From Trichocoleus sp. FACHB-40 (GTDB lineage: Bacteria > Cyanobacteriota > Cyanobacteriia > Cyanobacteriales > FACHB-T130), in contig NZ_JACJPF010000044.1 of NCBI RefSeq assembly GCF_014695915.1, forward strand, positions 1 to 64,000: DNA of 64,000 bases, read 5' to 3'. Positions 9,101 through 16,953 of this stretch are shown here, piece after piece. A program made the position numbers and the translations under genes. How positions within the stretch are numbered: the first letter of the stretch is position 1; each line of letters starts with the position of its first letter. Below the pieces are notes generated by a model. It had not been told where the DNA came from. It was given only the letters and a program-made list of their open reading frames with translations, and did not search any database.

Positions 9101-10248
9101 TGTCCCTAGTTCTCGATGTGACTGAGCGCAAAAAGATGGAAGAAGCTTTGCGCGAGAGTGAACAACGCTTCCGGACTATGGCTGATACTGTACCTGCAAT
9201 GATTTGGGTGGCAGAGGTTAACGGTGTTAGTACATTTTTTAACAAAGCTTGGCTAGATTTTACTGGACGCAGCCTCGAACAAGAATTAAACAACGGTTGG
9301 ATGGAAAGCATACATCCTGATGATTTATATAGTTTTATAGACACCTATTATTCAGCCTTCCATGACCGCCAACAAGTGCAGGCGGAATACCGCCTCAGGC
9401 GTGCTGATGGTAATTATCGTTGGGTTATCGATATGGGTATCCCACGCAATACACCCGATGGTAGCTTTGCTGGTTACATCGGCTCGTGCATAGACATAAC
9501 CGAGCGCAAACGGGCAGAAGAAGAAATTCTTAATGCTTTGAACAAAGAAAAAGAACTCAGCGAACTTAAATCTCGCTTTGTCTCCATAACTTCTCACGAG
9601 TTCCGCACACCTTTGAGCGTGATTTTGTCTTCCGCCGAACTACTTGAATATTACGGCGAACAATGGAGTCCAGAGGAAAGAATACAACAACTACATTTGA
9701 TTCAATCTTCTGTGCAGCACATGAACCAGTTGTTAAATGATGTGCTAACGATAGGTAAGGCAGAAGCAGGTAGACTAGAGTTTAATCCGGCACTGCTTGA
9801 GCTAGTAGAGTTCTGCCGCGCCTTAGTCGCCGAGATCCAACTTATAGATGCTGGACACACAATTGTCTTTGTCAGCCAATACCCTGTCCTCAGAGCTTGC
9901 ATAGATAAAAAACTGTTGCGGCAAATCCTGAGCAATTTGCTCTCGAATGCTATTAGGTATTCACCCCAGGGCAGAGCTATTCGTTTTGAACTCGCTTACC
10001 ATAATGGAGAGGCTACTTTTCAAATTCAAGACGAAGGCTGCGGCATTCCGGTAGAAGATCAAGGCAGATTGTTTGAGCCTTTCCATCGGGCAACCAATGT
10101 TACTAATATTACTGGTACGGGTTTAGGGTTAACAATTGTTAAAAGGTGTGTAGATTTACATCAGGGTAGGATTATGTTAGCCAGTCAAGTTGGAGTTGGC
10201 ACAACTTTTAGAGTCTGTCTTCCGGTGCATAACCAAATGAGGAGTTAG
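6124..10248 (+). CDS. Eight-PAS-domain soluble histidine kinase
   Basis: A 1374-residue kinase without membrane helices. An N-terminal coiled coil (about 1-80) is followed by eight PAS domains, recognisable by repeated entry motifs such as SEERFR and exit motifs such as DITERK, at roughly 87-200, 208-325, 330-450, 495-615, 620-740, 755-875, 880-1005 and 1010-1135. The kinase core is of the ordinary HisKA type: His1158 in TSHEFRTPL, N box LSNLLSNAIRYSP, G1 DEGCGIP, G2 GTGLGL. The protein probably integrates several cytoplasmic signals (inference). It lies 4 bp upstream of a receiver-kinase gene, the likely partner. The ATG start has no clear Shine-Dalgarno sequence. The PAS domains were counted by eye and could be off by one. 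Confidence 0.92.
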   Translation: MRRLRRQVRSVQAALTPQLNRQLKAEKAKLLHYYNTELEKQVQERTVEQRAVITSLNAALLQLQQQLQQAQTELDEYQRASDALRESEPRFRSLIQTAGSVIICLSLSYQIVEWNLQAECIYGWKREEVLGKNYFELFLPKPVRATFIANINNVLAGELSQDFENVILSRDGRKHILNWNITRLMNTEGVPSGVIVIGQEIPACKAAERKIYFQSRLLDAVGQAVIATNLDGTIIYWNRYAETLYGWLAAEVLGQNIINITPAQVSKEQAFEIMSRLQLGESWSGEFLIQRRDGSCFPVIVNNAPIHDAEGKFIGILGISAEITERKLAEEALAASEAKFRSLIQNSSDIITILDRDGVIQYESDSIEKILGYKPKDLIGQNCFDLIHLEDVSNIIKIFHEFIENPGMTLTVEYRWRHQNGSWCALESTASNLLTNPFVAGIVVNSRDITERKAAEAALKQANENLEIRVEQRTTALREANNQLRQEIMERQQAESALCRSEQQLSDFFENATVSLHWVGANGNILRVNQAELNLLGYTREEYLGHHISEFHADPEVINDILERLNRNETLHNYQAQLRCKDGSIKYVLIDSNVLWENGKFIHTRCFSRDITENKLLEDALRESEERFRCLSACSPVGIFLIDIYGNCTYTNPCYQAICGCTFEESLAQGWLHFIHPEERDRVFSDWLAYTREGREYAPEFRLLVGEGIVRWVHVRSSPMFSDQDELIGHVGTVEDISESLRQTTLRKLAEAELHRREQEFKALAENSPDIIARFDREFRHLYINSAVERSMGISPQTTIGQKPSELELPPETSTYFQQSIQHVLDTKEECIIEWNFPIQYGYKYYQSRLVPEFNRDNSVESVLAVSRDITTQKQTEQALRDALQRLNFHFENSPLAVIEWDSNFRVSRWSPEAEKVFGWHSDEVLGLSPNKWQFIFASDIKAVNSTMARLIDSSEQRNVSRNRNYTKDGSVVYCEWYNSALLDESGKLVSLLSLVLDVTERKKMEEALRESEQRFRTMADTVPAMIWVAEVNGVSTFFNKAWLDFTGRSLEQELNNGWMESIHPDDLYSFIDTYYSAFHDRQQVQAEYRLRRADGNYRWVIDMGIPRNTPDGSFAGYIGSCIDITERKRAEEEILNALNKEKELSELKSRFVSITSHEFRTPLSVILSSAELLEYYGEQWSPEERIQQLHLIQSSVQHMNQLLNDVLTIGKAEAGRLEFNPALLELVEFCRALVAEIQLIDAGHTIVFVSQYPVLRACIDKKLLRQILSNLLSNAIRYSPQGRAIRFELAYHNGEATFQIQDEGCGIPVEDQGRLFEPFHRATNVTNITGTGLGLTIVKRCVDLHQGRIMLASQVGVGTTFRVCLPVHNQMRS

Positions 10249-10252
10249 ACCT

Positions 10253-11371
10253 GTGAAGAAGATTCTGGTGATTGAAGACGAGCCAGCAGTTAGAAACAAC
10301 CTGCGCCTTCTGTTGAAGGCTGAAGGGTTTGAGTTTATCGGCGCAGAAAACGGTGATGTGGGCGTGAAATTTGCCACCATTCACAAACCCGATTTGATTA
10401 TCTGCGACATTATGATGCCAGATTTTGATGGTTACGCTGTGCTAAATACATTGCGCCAAGATAAGACTACGGCAATGATTCCCTTCATTTTTCTCACAGC
10501 TAAAGCGGATAGAGCAGACTTGCGCCAAGGGATGCAGTTGGGGGCTGATGATTATCTGACTAAGCCATTTACCAGGGCGGAATTGTTAGAAGCGATCGCT
10601 ATTCGTCTGAAAAAACAAGAAGCCGTTACCAATCTGCAAAATAAAATCCAAGAACTCCAAGAGTTAAATGTTAAGAAAGATGATTTGCTGGCTACAGTCT
10701 CCCACGAACTGCGTGCGCCTCTGGCAAATATGAAGATGATGATCCAAATGTTAGAAGTTATCCCTAATGAAGAACGAAAACAGCACTACAGGAAGCTATT
10801 AGAAGCCGAATGTGTCCGAGAGATGGATATGGTTAATAATATCTTGGATTGGCAAAGATTAGAATCTGAAATACAGGAAACATCTTTAGAAACTTTAATA
10901 TTACAATATTGGTTATCTAATATAATCGAGCCTTTTCAATTACGTATAGAACAGCGTCAGCAAATCCTCAAAGTTAATCTTCCTCCCCACCTTCCCCCAA
11001 TTACCTCAGACCGCGCGTGTCTGGAACAGATATTGAGAGAACTGGTTAATAATGCGTGTAAATATACGCCAAAATATGGAGAAATTTCCATCAGCGTCGA
11101 GTTGAATGATTCTGCTAGAGAAAGCAACTCAACGACAACAGTTATTTTTAAGATTGCTAATCAAGCCGAAATAGCGGCGGCGTATTTACCTAAAATATTC
11201 GATAAATTTTATCGGGTTCCTGATGCTGATTTTTGGAAACAAGGTGGAAGCGGATTAGGTTTGGCTCTGGTGCATCAGTTAGTGGAAAAACTAGAAGGAA
11301 CTATTCAGGGAAAAAGCTCCGATGGTTGGACTACATTTACTGTGCAGATACCTACTACAATCAGCCCGTAA
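10253..11371 (+). CDS. Response regulator receiver-histidine kinase hybrid
   Basis: A 372-residue protein with an N-terminal receiver domain (about 1-120: acidic pair Glu8/Asp9, phospho-acceptor Asp52 in CDIMMPDFDG, Lys104 in LTKPF) followed by HisKA (His151 in TVSHELRAPL) and HATPase (N box LRELVNNACKYTP, G2 GSGLGLAL). The start is GTG at 10253, supported by AGGAG about 9 bp upstream inside the end of the preceding gene. The 4-bp gap to the eight-PAS kinase indicates co-transcription. This order (receiver first, kinase second) suits a relay in which the upstream kinase phosphorylates Asp52 and that controls the local kinase (inference). No output domain or DNA-binding domain is present, so a further regulator elsewhere is needed. 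Confidence 0.93.
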   Translation: MKKILVIEDEPAVRNNLRLLLKAEGFEFIGAENGDVGVKFATIHKPDLIICDIMMPDFDGYAVLNTLRQDKTTAMIPFIFLTAKADRADLRQGMQLGADDYLTKPFTRAELLEAIAIRLKKQEAVTNLQNKIQELQELNVKKDDLLATVSHELRAPLANMKMMIQMLEVIPNEERKQHYRKLLEAECVREMDMVNNILDWQRLESEIQETSLETLILQYWLSNIIEPFQLRIEQRQQILKVNLPPHLPPITSDRACLEQILRELVNNACKYTPKYGEISISVELNDSARESNSTTTVIFKIANQAEIAAAYLPKIFDKFYRVPDADFWKQGGSGLGLALVHQLVEKLEGTIQGKSSDGWTTFTVQIPTTISP

Positions 11372-11377
11372 TAGGAT

Positions 11378-11440
11378 GGGAATTGGGAATTGGGAATTGG
11401 GAAGAATCTTACCTAGTCCCCAGTCCCCAGCCCCCAGTCC
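11378..11440. repeat. Heptamer repeats between convergent genes
   Basis: Tandem GGGAATT units are followed by several TCCCCAG-type units. The G-rich and C-rich halves are roughly complementary and could fold into a hairpin in the gap between the converging receiver-kinase gene and the minus-strand repeat protein. It may act as a bidirectional transcription barrier, but there is no T-run. Confidence 0.6.
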
Positions 11441-13660
11441 CTAATTCGACGTTGTTTCGAGGGGAGTTGGAGGCTCTATGCTTTTTTTCCAAGCCTCAAT
11501 TGAAGCTTGAGCATCAGAGTAGGCGGATGTACCGCTGGGGATATTTTGCGCGATCGCGATCGCTCTTCGCAAGTCGTTCCTAGACTGATCCTGCGCCATC
11601 GATAAAAGTTGGTAACTCCAGCGATTAATGGCTTCTCTAGCTTGGGAACCGACTCGCGCCGAGTTACGCACCTCTTGGGCTGTTTGCACGGCTTGGGCGA
11701 TCGCATCCGGTGTCCCTGGACTCGCTAACTGATAAGCTGATTGCAAAATCTCAGTAGATCGCAGTTCCCGACGCCAGCCTTTAATTTTTTCCTGAGCTTC
11801 ACCGTAAAGCGCCCTTCCCGCTTTAACTTGTCCAGCGGAGTTAATAGCGCCAGGAAGATTGCCAGAAACCGCCAAAGCTCTTGCTTGGTCGAGGTAAGGC
11901 TGATCCTCTATCCGTTGGATTCGGTTAGTCCAGCGGCCGATTTGCCTTTGAGCCTCTTGATACAACGCCCGTCCTGGCTGAATCTGCTCCGCTGTAGCAA
12001 TAGCGCCGGATAAATCGCCTGCATCAGCCAAGGCTTTCGCTTGATCCATGTAAGGCTGGTCTTGCTGACGCTCAATTCTTTCAGTCCACTGGCGGATTTT
12101 GCCCCTAGCCTCGCTATATAGGGCGCGTCCTTGGCGAATTTGACTAGCTTGGTTAATGGCTTCAGAGAGGGAACCAGCATCGCCATAATTCGCGTATTGT
12201 TCGGCGCTGTCGAGATAGGGACGGTCTTCTATAGTTTCAATTTGACTTGTCCAGTTACTAATTTGCGCTCTTGCTTGCGAGTAACGGGGATTAGTGCTGG
12301 GAATCAGCTGCGCTTCCGCAATCGCTGCTGATAAATCGCCTACAGTTCCACCTTTTGCCAGTTCTCCCGCCCGTTCTAGATGCGCCACATCTTCAATTTC
12401 TCGCTGCCAACGAGTTATTAATTCCTGGGCTTTATCGTATAGTGGTCGCCCTAAATCTAGCTTTTGGGCAAGCGCGATCGCTTCTTCCAAATCTGTTACA
12501 GTTCCTTGTGCGGCGCGAGACTGAGCATTAGCCAAATCGTTTAAATCTTGAGCCTCTACTTGTAGATTGAGACTTTCGGGAATTTTATTCGTAATTAAAA
12601 TTACGGTTTGCCAGTCTTTTCTATCTAGCGCCTCTTGAGCCATATCAATTAATTTCCGCCCAAAGTCCGTCACCGCGCCTTGAGCTTCCTTATATGCCAA
12701 ACTGTTTGCAGGAATTGCCTGTGCTAGTTTGATCGCCTCCAAGAGATTATTTAATCCCCCGCTTCTTGCCAGCTGGAACGCTTTATCTAACTTGGCGCTT
12801 TCTTCCCGCGCCGCCTGAATCAAATTAACCAGTTCATCGTACTTGGTAGTAGCCCAGTAGTTATTTCCTAAATAAACCAGTTGCACTGCTTCCCGAAAAG
12901 CCTGAGTCCAGTTAGACTCGCGCACTTCATCAGTGGCTTTTTGATAATATCCTTCTGCCTTTGACCAAATAGACTGCCAGCGAGTTACGCGCTCATCTAC
13001 TAACTTGTAAGCAGGAACGCCAGTGGGAATTTTCCTCGCCACTGCGATCGCTTCCTCCAATTTTCCCGCTTGGAAAGATTCCTCGCCTAATTTCAAGATA
13101 TCCAGTGACCACTCTTCCAAATTGCGGTCAATTTCTGGACGCAGGGGGTGATCTTTTGGCAGAGAATTCACCAACGCGATCGCTGAAAGCAAATTGTCCG
13201 CCGTCTGCTTAGAAGCCGCTATCTGAGCGCAGGTTAGTCGTAGCGAAGCACTAGCAGTAGGCCAAAAAATCGCTGGGCAATTAGGCAAAGCTGGCAGCTT
13301 AAACAACAGCGCCACCGCCATAAATCCCATCCCACCAGAGAGCAGGACGACCAACGCCCCCCAAAACGCCCAGCTTGTCGGCAAGCGCAAACCCCTCTTT
13401 TTCTTATTAGGTTTCTGGGGTTCTTCTGTCGGTGACTGGGGCTGTAAAGATGGATTAGGCTCAAGCCCTTGTAGAGAACTATTAACCGCCGAACGGCTAG
13501 GACGACTATCTTGTGGAGATGAGCGTTTAGGAGCGGGTGCCTTTGGGGAGACGCGATCGCTCGGACTCCCAGAGGCAGGCGATTTCTTATCTCCTGACCA
13601 ACCGCGATTGGAAGACTTGCCTAAACGCCCGCGCTCTGGAATTTCCGGATTTCTGGTCAT
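11441..13660 (-). CDS. Single-pass membrane protein with tandem helical repeats
   Basis: A 739-residue protein. Residues 1-95 are polar, rich in Pro, Ser and Lys, and probably cytoplasmic. One membrane helix follows (about 95-120: WGALVVLLSGGMGFMAVALL). The rest is a long helical region of TPR-like repeats. The C-terminal half shows clear near-identical units carrying GRALYxEAxxxIxxWxxxI, then EDxPYLDxAxxLAxxGxLxxAI, each about 50-60 residues. Cyanobacterial proteins of this build are sometimes labelled chromosome segregation ATPase, but no ATPase motif is visible here. A scaffold or periplasmic adaptor role is possible; function unknown. It converges on the receiver-kinase gene across a repeat-filled gap. 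Confidence 0.8.
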   Translation of the reverse strand: MTRNPEIPERGRLGKSSNRGWSGDKKSPASGSPSDRVSPKAPAPKRSSPQDSRPSRSAVNSSLQGLEPNPSLQPQSPTEEPQKPNKKKRGLRLPTSWAFWGALVVLLSGGMGFMAVALLFKLPALPNCPAIFWPTASASLRLTCAQIAASKQTADNLLSAIALVNSLPKDHPLRPEIDRNLEEWSLDILKLGEESFQAGKLEEAIAVARKIPTGVPAYKLVDERVTRWQSIWSKAEGYYQKATDEVRESNWTQAFREAVQLVYLGNNYWATTKYDELVNLIQAAREESAKLDKAFQLARSGGLNNLLEAIKLAQAIPANSLAYKEAQGAVTDFGRKLIDMAQEALDRKDWQTVILITNKIPESLNLQVEAQDLNDLANAQSRAAQGTVTDLEEAIALAQKLDLGRPLYDKAQELITRWQREIEDVAHLERAGELAKGGTVGDLSAAIAEAQLIPSTNPRYSQARAQISNWTSQIETIEDRPYLDSAEQYANYGDAGSLSEAINQASQIRQGRALYSEARGKIRQWTERIERQQDQPYMDQAKALADAGDLSGAIATAEQIQPGRALYQEAQRQIGRWTNRIQRIEDQPYLDQARALAVSGNLPGAINSAGQVKAGRALYGEAQEKIKGWRRELRSTEILQSAYQLASPGTPDAIAQAVQTAQEVRNSARVGSQAREAINRWSYQLLSMAQDQSRNDLRRAIAIAQNIPSGTSAYSDAQASIEAWKKSIEPPTPLETTSN

Positions 13661-13823
13661 AGCTTACTCACACCACAATACGCTTCGCCTCGGACGAATG
13701 CTTTTCTAGCACATACAGTAGTTGCAATGCTACTCCTATAAGCTAGAAAAAGCTACCTCTATCCGGAGTTGTTTTCTAATTGCTAATTGTTCATTTAGCC
13801 ATCTTCACCTTAGCCATTTACAG

Positions 13824-14723
13824 CTAAACAGACCCTGCTCGTAAATCTTCAATCAGTGCCGCTAATTCGTCACTACTCGCTTGGTAAACTTCTCCGCAAA
13901 AATGACAAGTAGCTTCTGCTCCATCATCTTTTTCAATCATGTCTTGCAGTTCTGCTTCACCCAGCATCTTTAATGCACCCAAAACCCGACGCATGGAGCA
14001 ACCACAGTGAAAACGTACCATTTGGACTTCTGGTAATATTACCAGACCCATGTCTCCCAGTAGCTGTTCAAAAATTTCCGGCAGCGTCTTACCAGCCTGT
14101 AACAAAGGGGTAAACCCCGCCAGCGATTGCATTCGAGATTCTAAAGTTTGCACCAGTTGCTCGTCTCGCTCCGCCTTGGGCATGATTTGCAACAGTAACC
14201 CGCCAGACGCGGTTACTTTGCCAGCCTCCAGAAATACACCCACCACTAGCGCCGAGGGTGTCTGTTCGGATGTCACCAGGTAATGAGCGACATCATCCCC
14301 AATTTCGCCCGAAACCAGCTCAACGGTACTGGAATAGGGGTAGCCGTATCCAACATCGCGCACCACATACAGGTATCCTTCCCGACCTATAGCACCGCCT
14401 ACATCGAGTTTCCCTTTGGCATTCGGAGGCAGTTCCACAGTTGGGTTTTCCACATAACCCCGCACCGTTCCGTCTAATCCCGCGTCTACAAGCAGCCCAC
14501 CTAGCGGCCCACTGCCCTTGACGCGGATGTTGACCCTTGACCCCTCACGCTTCATGCTAGAGGCAAGTAATAGTCCCGATGACATAGCGCGTCCCAGCGC
14601 CGCACTCGCTACGTAGGATAGGTTGTGCCGCTGTTTAGCTTCTTGTGCAAGGCGTGTTGTGATGACACCAACGGCGCGAATTCCACCCTCTGCCGCTGTA
14701 GCCCGAATTAACTGATCAGCCAT
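13824..14723 (-). CDS. hslO: Redox-regulated chaperone Hsp33
   Basis: A 299-residue protein of standard Hsp33 length. The C-terminal zinc centre is present: CGC (Cys240, Cys242) and CHFC (Cys273, Cys276). These bind zinc when reduced and form disulfides during oxidative stress, which switches on holdase activity (family knowledge). The N-terminal part has the family-typical segments GRAMSSGLLLASSMK and VKGSGPLGG. Cytoplasmic. It stands alone on the minus strand, 163 bp from the membrane repeat protein, so it probably has its own promoter in the AT-rich stretch right of 14724. Confidence 0.96.
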   Translation of the reverse strand: MADQLIRATAAEGGIRAVGVITTRLAQEAKQRHNLSYVASAALGRAMSSGLLLASSMKREGSRVNIRVKGSGPLGGLLVDAGLDGTVRGYVENPTVELPPNAKGKLDVGGAIGREGYLYVVRDVGYGYPYSSTVELVSGEIGDDVAHYLVTSEQTPSALVVGVFLEAGKVTASGGLLLQIMPKAERDEQLVQTLESRMQSLAGFTPLLQAGKTLPEIFEQLLGDMGLVILPEVQMVRFHCGCSMRRVLGALKMLGEAELQDMIEKDDGAEATCHFCGEVYQASSDELAALIEDLRAGSV

Positions 14724-15015
14724 GAAAAAACCTTACATTTCTTAACAGACTCTATTTTTATTGTAAGCATGGCGGCACGAGTGATGGCGCATCTCTTGTT
14801 TCTTATCACTTGAATCGCCCCTGGAACTGCTTTTTAGAAATAAACACTAAACGATTTTTATAATAAAAAAATAACTATAATTGTACAAAATAAATAAAAA
14901 TATTTATAAAATAGGCTAAAAAAAACATATCAAATTAGCTGTATTCAATACAATTAGTTAGGATAGGTAGATAGAAATTTTTGTACCAGTAACAACTAAC
15001 AACAAAAAACTCCTT
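14724..15015. other. AT-rich divergent spacer
   Basis: A 292-bp spacer between hslO and the plus-strand gene at 15016. Positions about 14835-15010 are strongly A+T rich. It must hold promoters for both genes. No repeat, hairpin or gene was recognised. Confidence 0.45.
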
Positions 15016-15405
15016 ATGCTAGGAACCTTTCAACAAAGCCATCTCAGAATTGAAGTAAATTCCCCAGCAACAGCCATCGGCGACAGCCTGCTGCGTACAA
15101 ACCTGTTGCGCCAGTGGCTATGGTCGCAGCGCTTTCCCGCTGGACTACCGGAACAACTGCATGAGGGATTAACCTACACGAGTTGGGCGGGACTCGTAGC
15201 GATAGAACACAAGGTGGAAATAGCCCAACCCCACTGTCTGCGACTGATTCTGAGTCAAGGAATTGACGGTTATCACGAGTGGTACTGGGGAGAAAATTGG
15301 GTGCAGTCGCGTCTGGAAGGGATATCTCTGCTACCGCTGAATGTAGGGCAGACCCTAAGTTTGCTTCAGCTGAAGCAATTTCTGGCATCCCAATCTAAAA
15401 AGTAA
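15016..15405 (+). CDS. Conserved cyanobacterial protein of unknown function
   Basis: A 129-residue soluble protein. Alternating strands and a GYHEWYWGENWVQSRLEGIS segment give it the look of a small alpha/beta domain, but no catalytic motif is visible. The compact size, good codon use and the intrinsic terminator right after it support a real gene. It resembles conserved hypothetical proteins found in many cyanobacteria, from memory and without a name. It is divergent from hslO; no functional link can be claimed. Confidence 0.7.
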   Translation: MLGTFQQSHLRIEVNSPATAIGDSLLRTNLLRQWLWSQRFPAGLPEQLHEGLTYTSWAGLVAIEHKVEIAQPHCLRLILSQGIDGYHEWYWGENWVQSRLEGISLLPLNVGQTLSLLQLKQFLASQSKK

Positions 15406-15443
15406 CATTCTCATTCCCAGTTTCGGGCTGGAAATGCAAGTTG

Positions 15444-15491
15444 TGAGGCTATGCCTCAGGCAATATTATAGGAGGGAGAGCCTCCTTTTTT
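15444..15491 (+). terminator. Intrinsic terminator after the 15016 gene
   Basis: A hairpin AGGAGG-GAGAG-CCTCCT (15470-15486) runs straight into a T-tract (15487-15491), the classical rho-independent form on the plus strand. A small preceding hairpin TGAGGC-TAT-GCCTCA lies at 15444-15458. Confidence 0.75.
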
Positions 15492-15537
15492 CGTTCCAAG
15501 TCAGAGATTGGGAATTAGGGGATTGAGGAATCTAACC

Positions 15538-15640
15538 TATAGCAATCCTATTTAAGTTGTGAAAAAGTATTCGCCCTGGTGTAGGAACACGGCACTGCCG
15601 TGTCCCTACAGAAGTTCACGAATCATTTAGGATTGCTATA
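15538..15640. repeat. MITE-like element, TATAGCAATCCTA ends, copy 1
   Basis: A 103-bp element starting TATAGCAATCCTA and ending with the inverse (TAGGATTGCTATA). The terminal inverted repeats are imperfect over about 26 bp. The core is a second palindrome, GTAGGAACACGGCA paired with TGCCGTGTCCCTAC. A copy with almost the same ends but a different core lies at 16797-16895. No open frame inside, so it would have to be moved in trans. Confidence 0.8.
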
Positions 15641-15678
15641 CAACTACAACTATTCTTAAGTGAACTAATTTGATAAGA

Positions 15679-15711
15679 AAAAGGCCGTTTTCTTATTGAA
15701 AACGGCCTTTT
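15679..15711 (-). terminator. Bidirectional intrinsic terminator
   Basis: Perfect 14-bp stem AAAAGGCCGTTTTC (15679-15692) with its complement (15698-15711) and a TTATT loop, with A- and T-rich flanks on both sides, so it can act in either direction. It most likely terminates the minus-strand DUF928 gene that ends at 15794. Confidence 0.8.
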
Positions 15712-15793
15712 ATTCTAGCGGAGACAAACTTAATTTTGTATTACTAGGGATTGGTCAGGAGGCGATTGAGAAGACGTTACCCCAGTCCCCAGT

Positions 15794-16654
15794 TTACTGC
15801 TTCACCAGTTGTTGCCGCTCCATATCTGTTACTTCCTTGAGTCCAACTGTTTCTAAGAGCAACAGAAAATCATTGCGGATAAATTGATCGTTGGGGTTAG
15901 CAGTACGGGCTGCTGAAATTGCTGCTAGAGTGTCATACCATAAACTAGCACCAGCATAGATTGCTGCCTTGTCAAAGTCTGAATTAGCCGCTGCGAGTTG
16001 TTCCAATAGAGCAGGTGATGCTTGTACGCGCTTAATCCTTGCCTGAGCTATAGGATTAACAGAGGGTCGATCGGGATTGCAAAGCAGTGTTACTGTCCAG
16101 CGGTATTGCCGTCCCGGAACCAGTTCTGGCAGGTCTTTGGGCATTTGGAGCTGATTAATTCCAGCCTTGGGTTTATCTATCTGTTGCTGAATGATTGGTT
16201 TGGGTACTCCTGGTTCCACCAGTGTAAAGTTGATCGGTACTCCAGGGTCAGCTGACAGATACCAGAAAAAGGTGGGATGACTTGATGCAGTCAATCCGGT
16301 GTGATTTTTCGGAACTAGCAAAGTTAGAGATACAGAGGCAGCTTCACCGCATGAGCCGCGGGAGCCAGTGCCTCTGGTGCCGCTGGGAGCGTCGAGATCG
16401 TCGGGTGGCTGATAGCGCACTTGGGTGCCAGTGCCTTTGGTGTCTTTCGGCGCACCTATGTCACCAGGCTCAAACCTAGAATCAGCTTGAGCTTTCAGCA
16501 CAACATCTGCGTAAGCCATCGAGTTAAACCCTAGATCGCTAGATACACGATTGAATATCGAATTGAGGGGAGTATCGATTAAGCCGAAGAACTGGATCAA
16601 AAGAATTGATGCAGTTCCGGTTACTGTAGTAGCGAATTGACGGGAAGTAGCCAT
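15794..16654 (-). CDS. DUF928 family exported protein (TPS locus)
   Basis: A 286-residue protein with an N-terminal hydrophobic segment (about 8-28), suggesting export or anchoring, a low-complexity stretch rich in Gly, Thr and Arg (residues about 60-100), and then the DUF928 core with SLTLLVPKNHTGLT, HPTFFWYL and YRWTVTLLC. Such proteins are found in cyanobacteria, often next to CHAT-TPR and haemagglutinin genes; the function is not known. Here it is the last minus-strand gene of the TPS locus, about 300 bp downstream of tpsA, separated by a MITE-like element, and followed by a strong terminator. Periplasmic help in secretion or envelope attachment is inference only. Confidence 0.85.
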   Translation of the reverse strand: MATSRQFATTVTGTASILLIQFFGLIDTPLNSIFNRVSSDLGFNSMAYADVVLKAQADSRFEPGDIGAPKDTKGTGTQVRYQPPDDLDAPSGTRGTGSRGSCGEAASVSLTLLVPKNHTGLTASSHPTFFWYLSADPGVPINFTLVEPGVPKPIIQQQIDKPKAGINQLQMPKDLPELVPGRQYRWTVTLLCNPDRPSVNPIAQARIKRVQASPALLEQLAAANSDFDKAAIYAGASLWYDTLAAISAARTANPNDQFIRNDFLLLLETVGLKEVTDMERQQLVKQ

Positions 16655-16796
16655 AAATATACACAGATGTTGTGATGCCCGTAGTTTTTTTTACTACACG
16701 TTGGCGATCGCATTTTCCATATTTCTGACTTTTTCCCGGATTCCTTCGGGTCTTTGGCTGGAAACGAGAATAATCTCACTCAAGCAAAACCTGATA

Positions 16797-16895
16797 TATA
16801 GCAATGCTATTTGAGTTGTGAGCCAGCCCTTCAGATACCGGACTTCGAGAGAGAAGTCGGGTATCTCGCCTTCACGAATCATTTAGGACTGCTAT
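16797..16895. repeat. MITE-like element, TATAGCAAT ends, copy 2
   Basis: A 99-bp element with the same outer ends as the copy at 15538-15640 (TATAGCAATGCTATTTGAG at the left; CACGAATCATTTAGGACTGC at the right). Its core is a different palindrome, GATACCGGACTTC paired with GAAGTCGGGTATC. That core is the one seen in the elements at 22867 and 49471. It lies between tpsA and the DUF928 gene. Confidence 0.8.
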
Positions 16896-16953
16896 CCCTG
16901 CCTTGGCAGTGTAAACAATGCTAAATTTTTAACGCATAACTAATGATTTAGGA

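Noticed and set aside
16694-16882. Minus-strand frame of 62 codons between tpsA and DUF928
   Set aside because: Most of it is made of the MITE-like element at 16797-16895, so it is a product of the repeat and not a gene.
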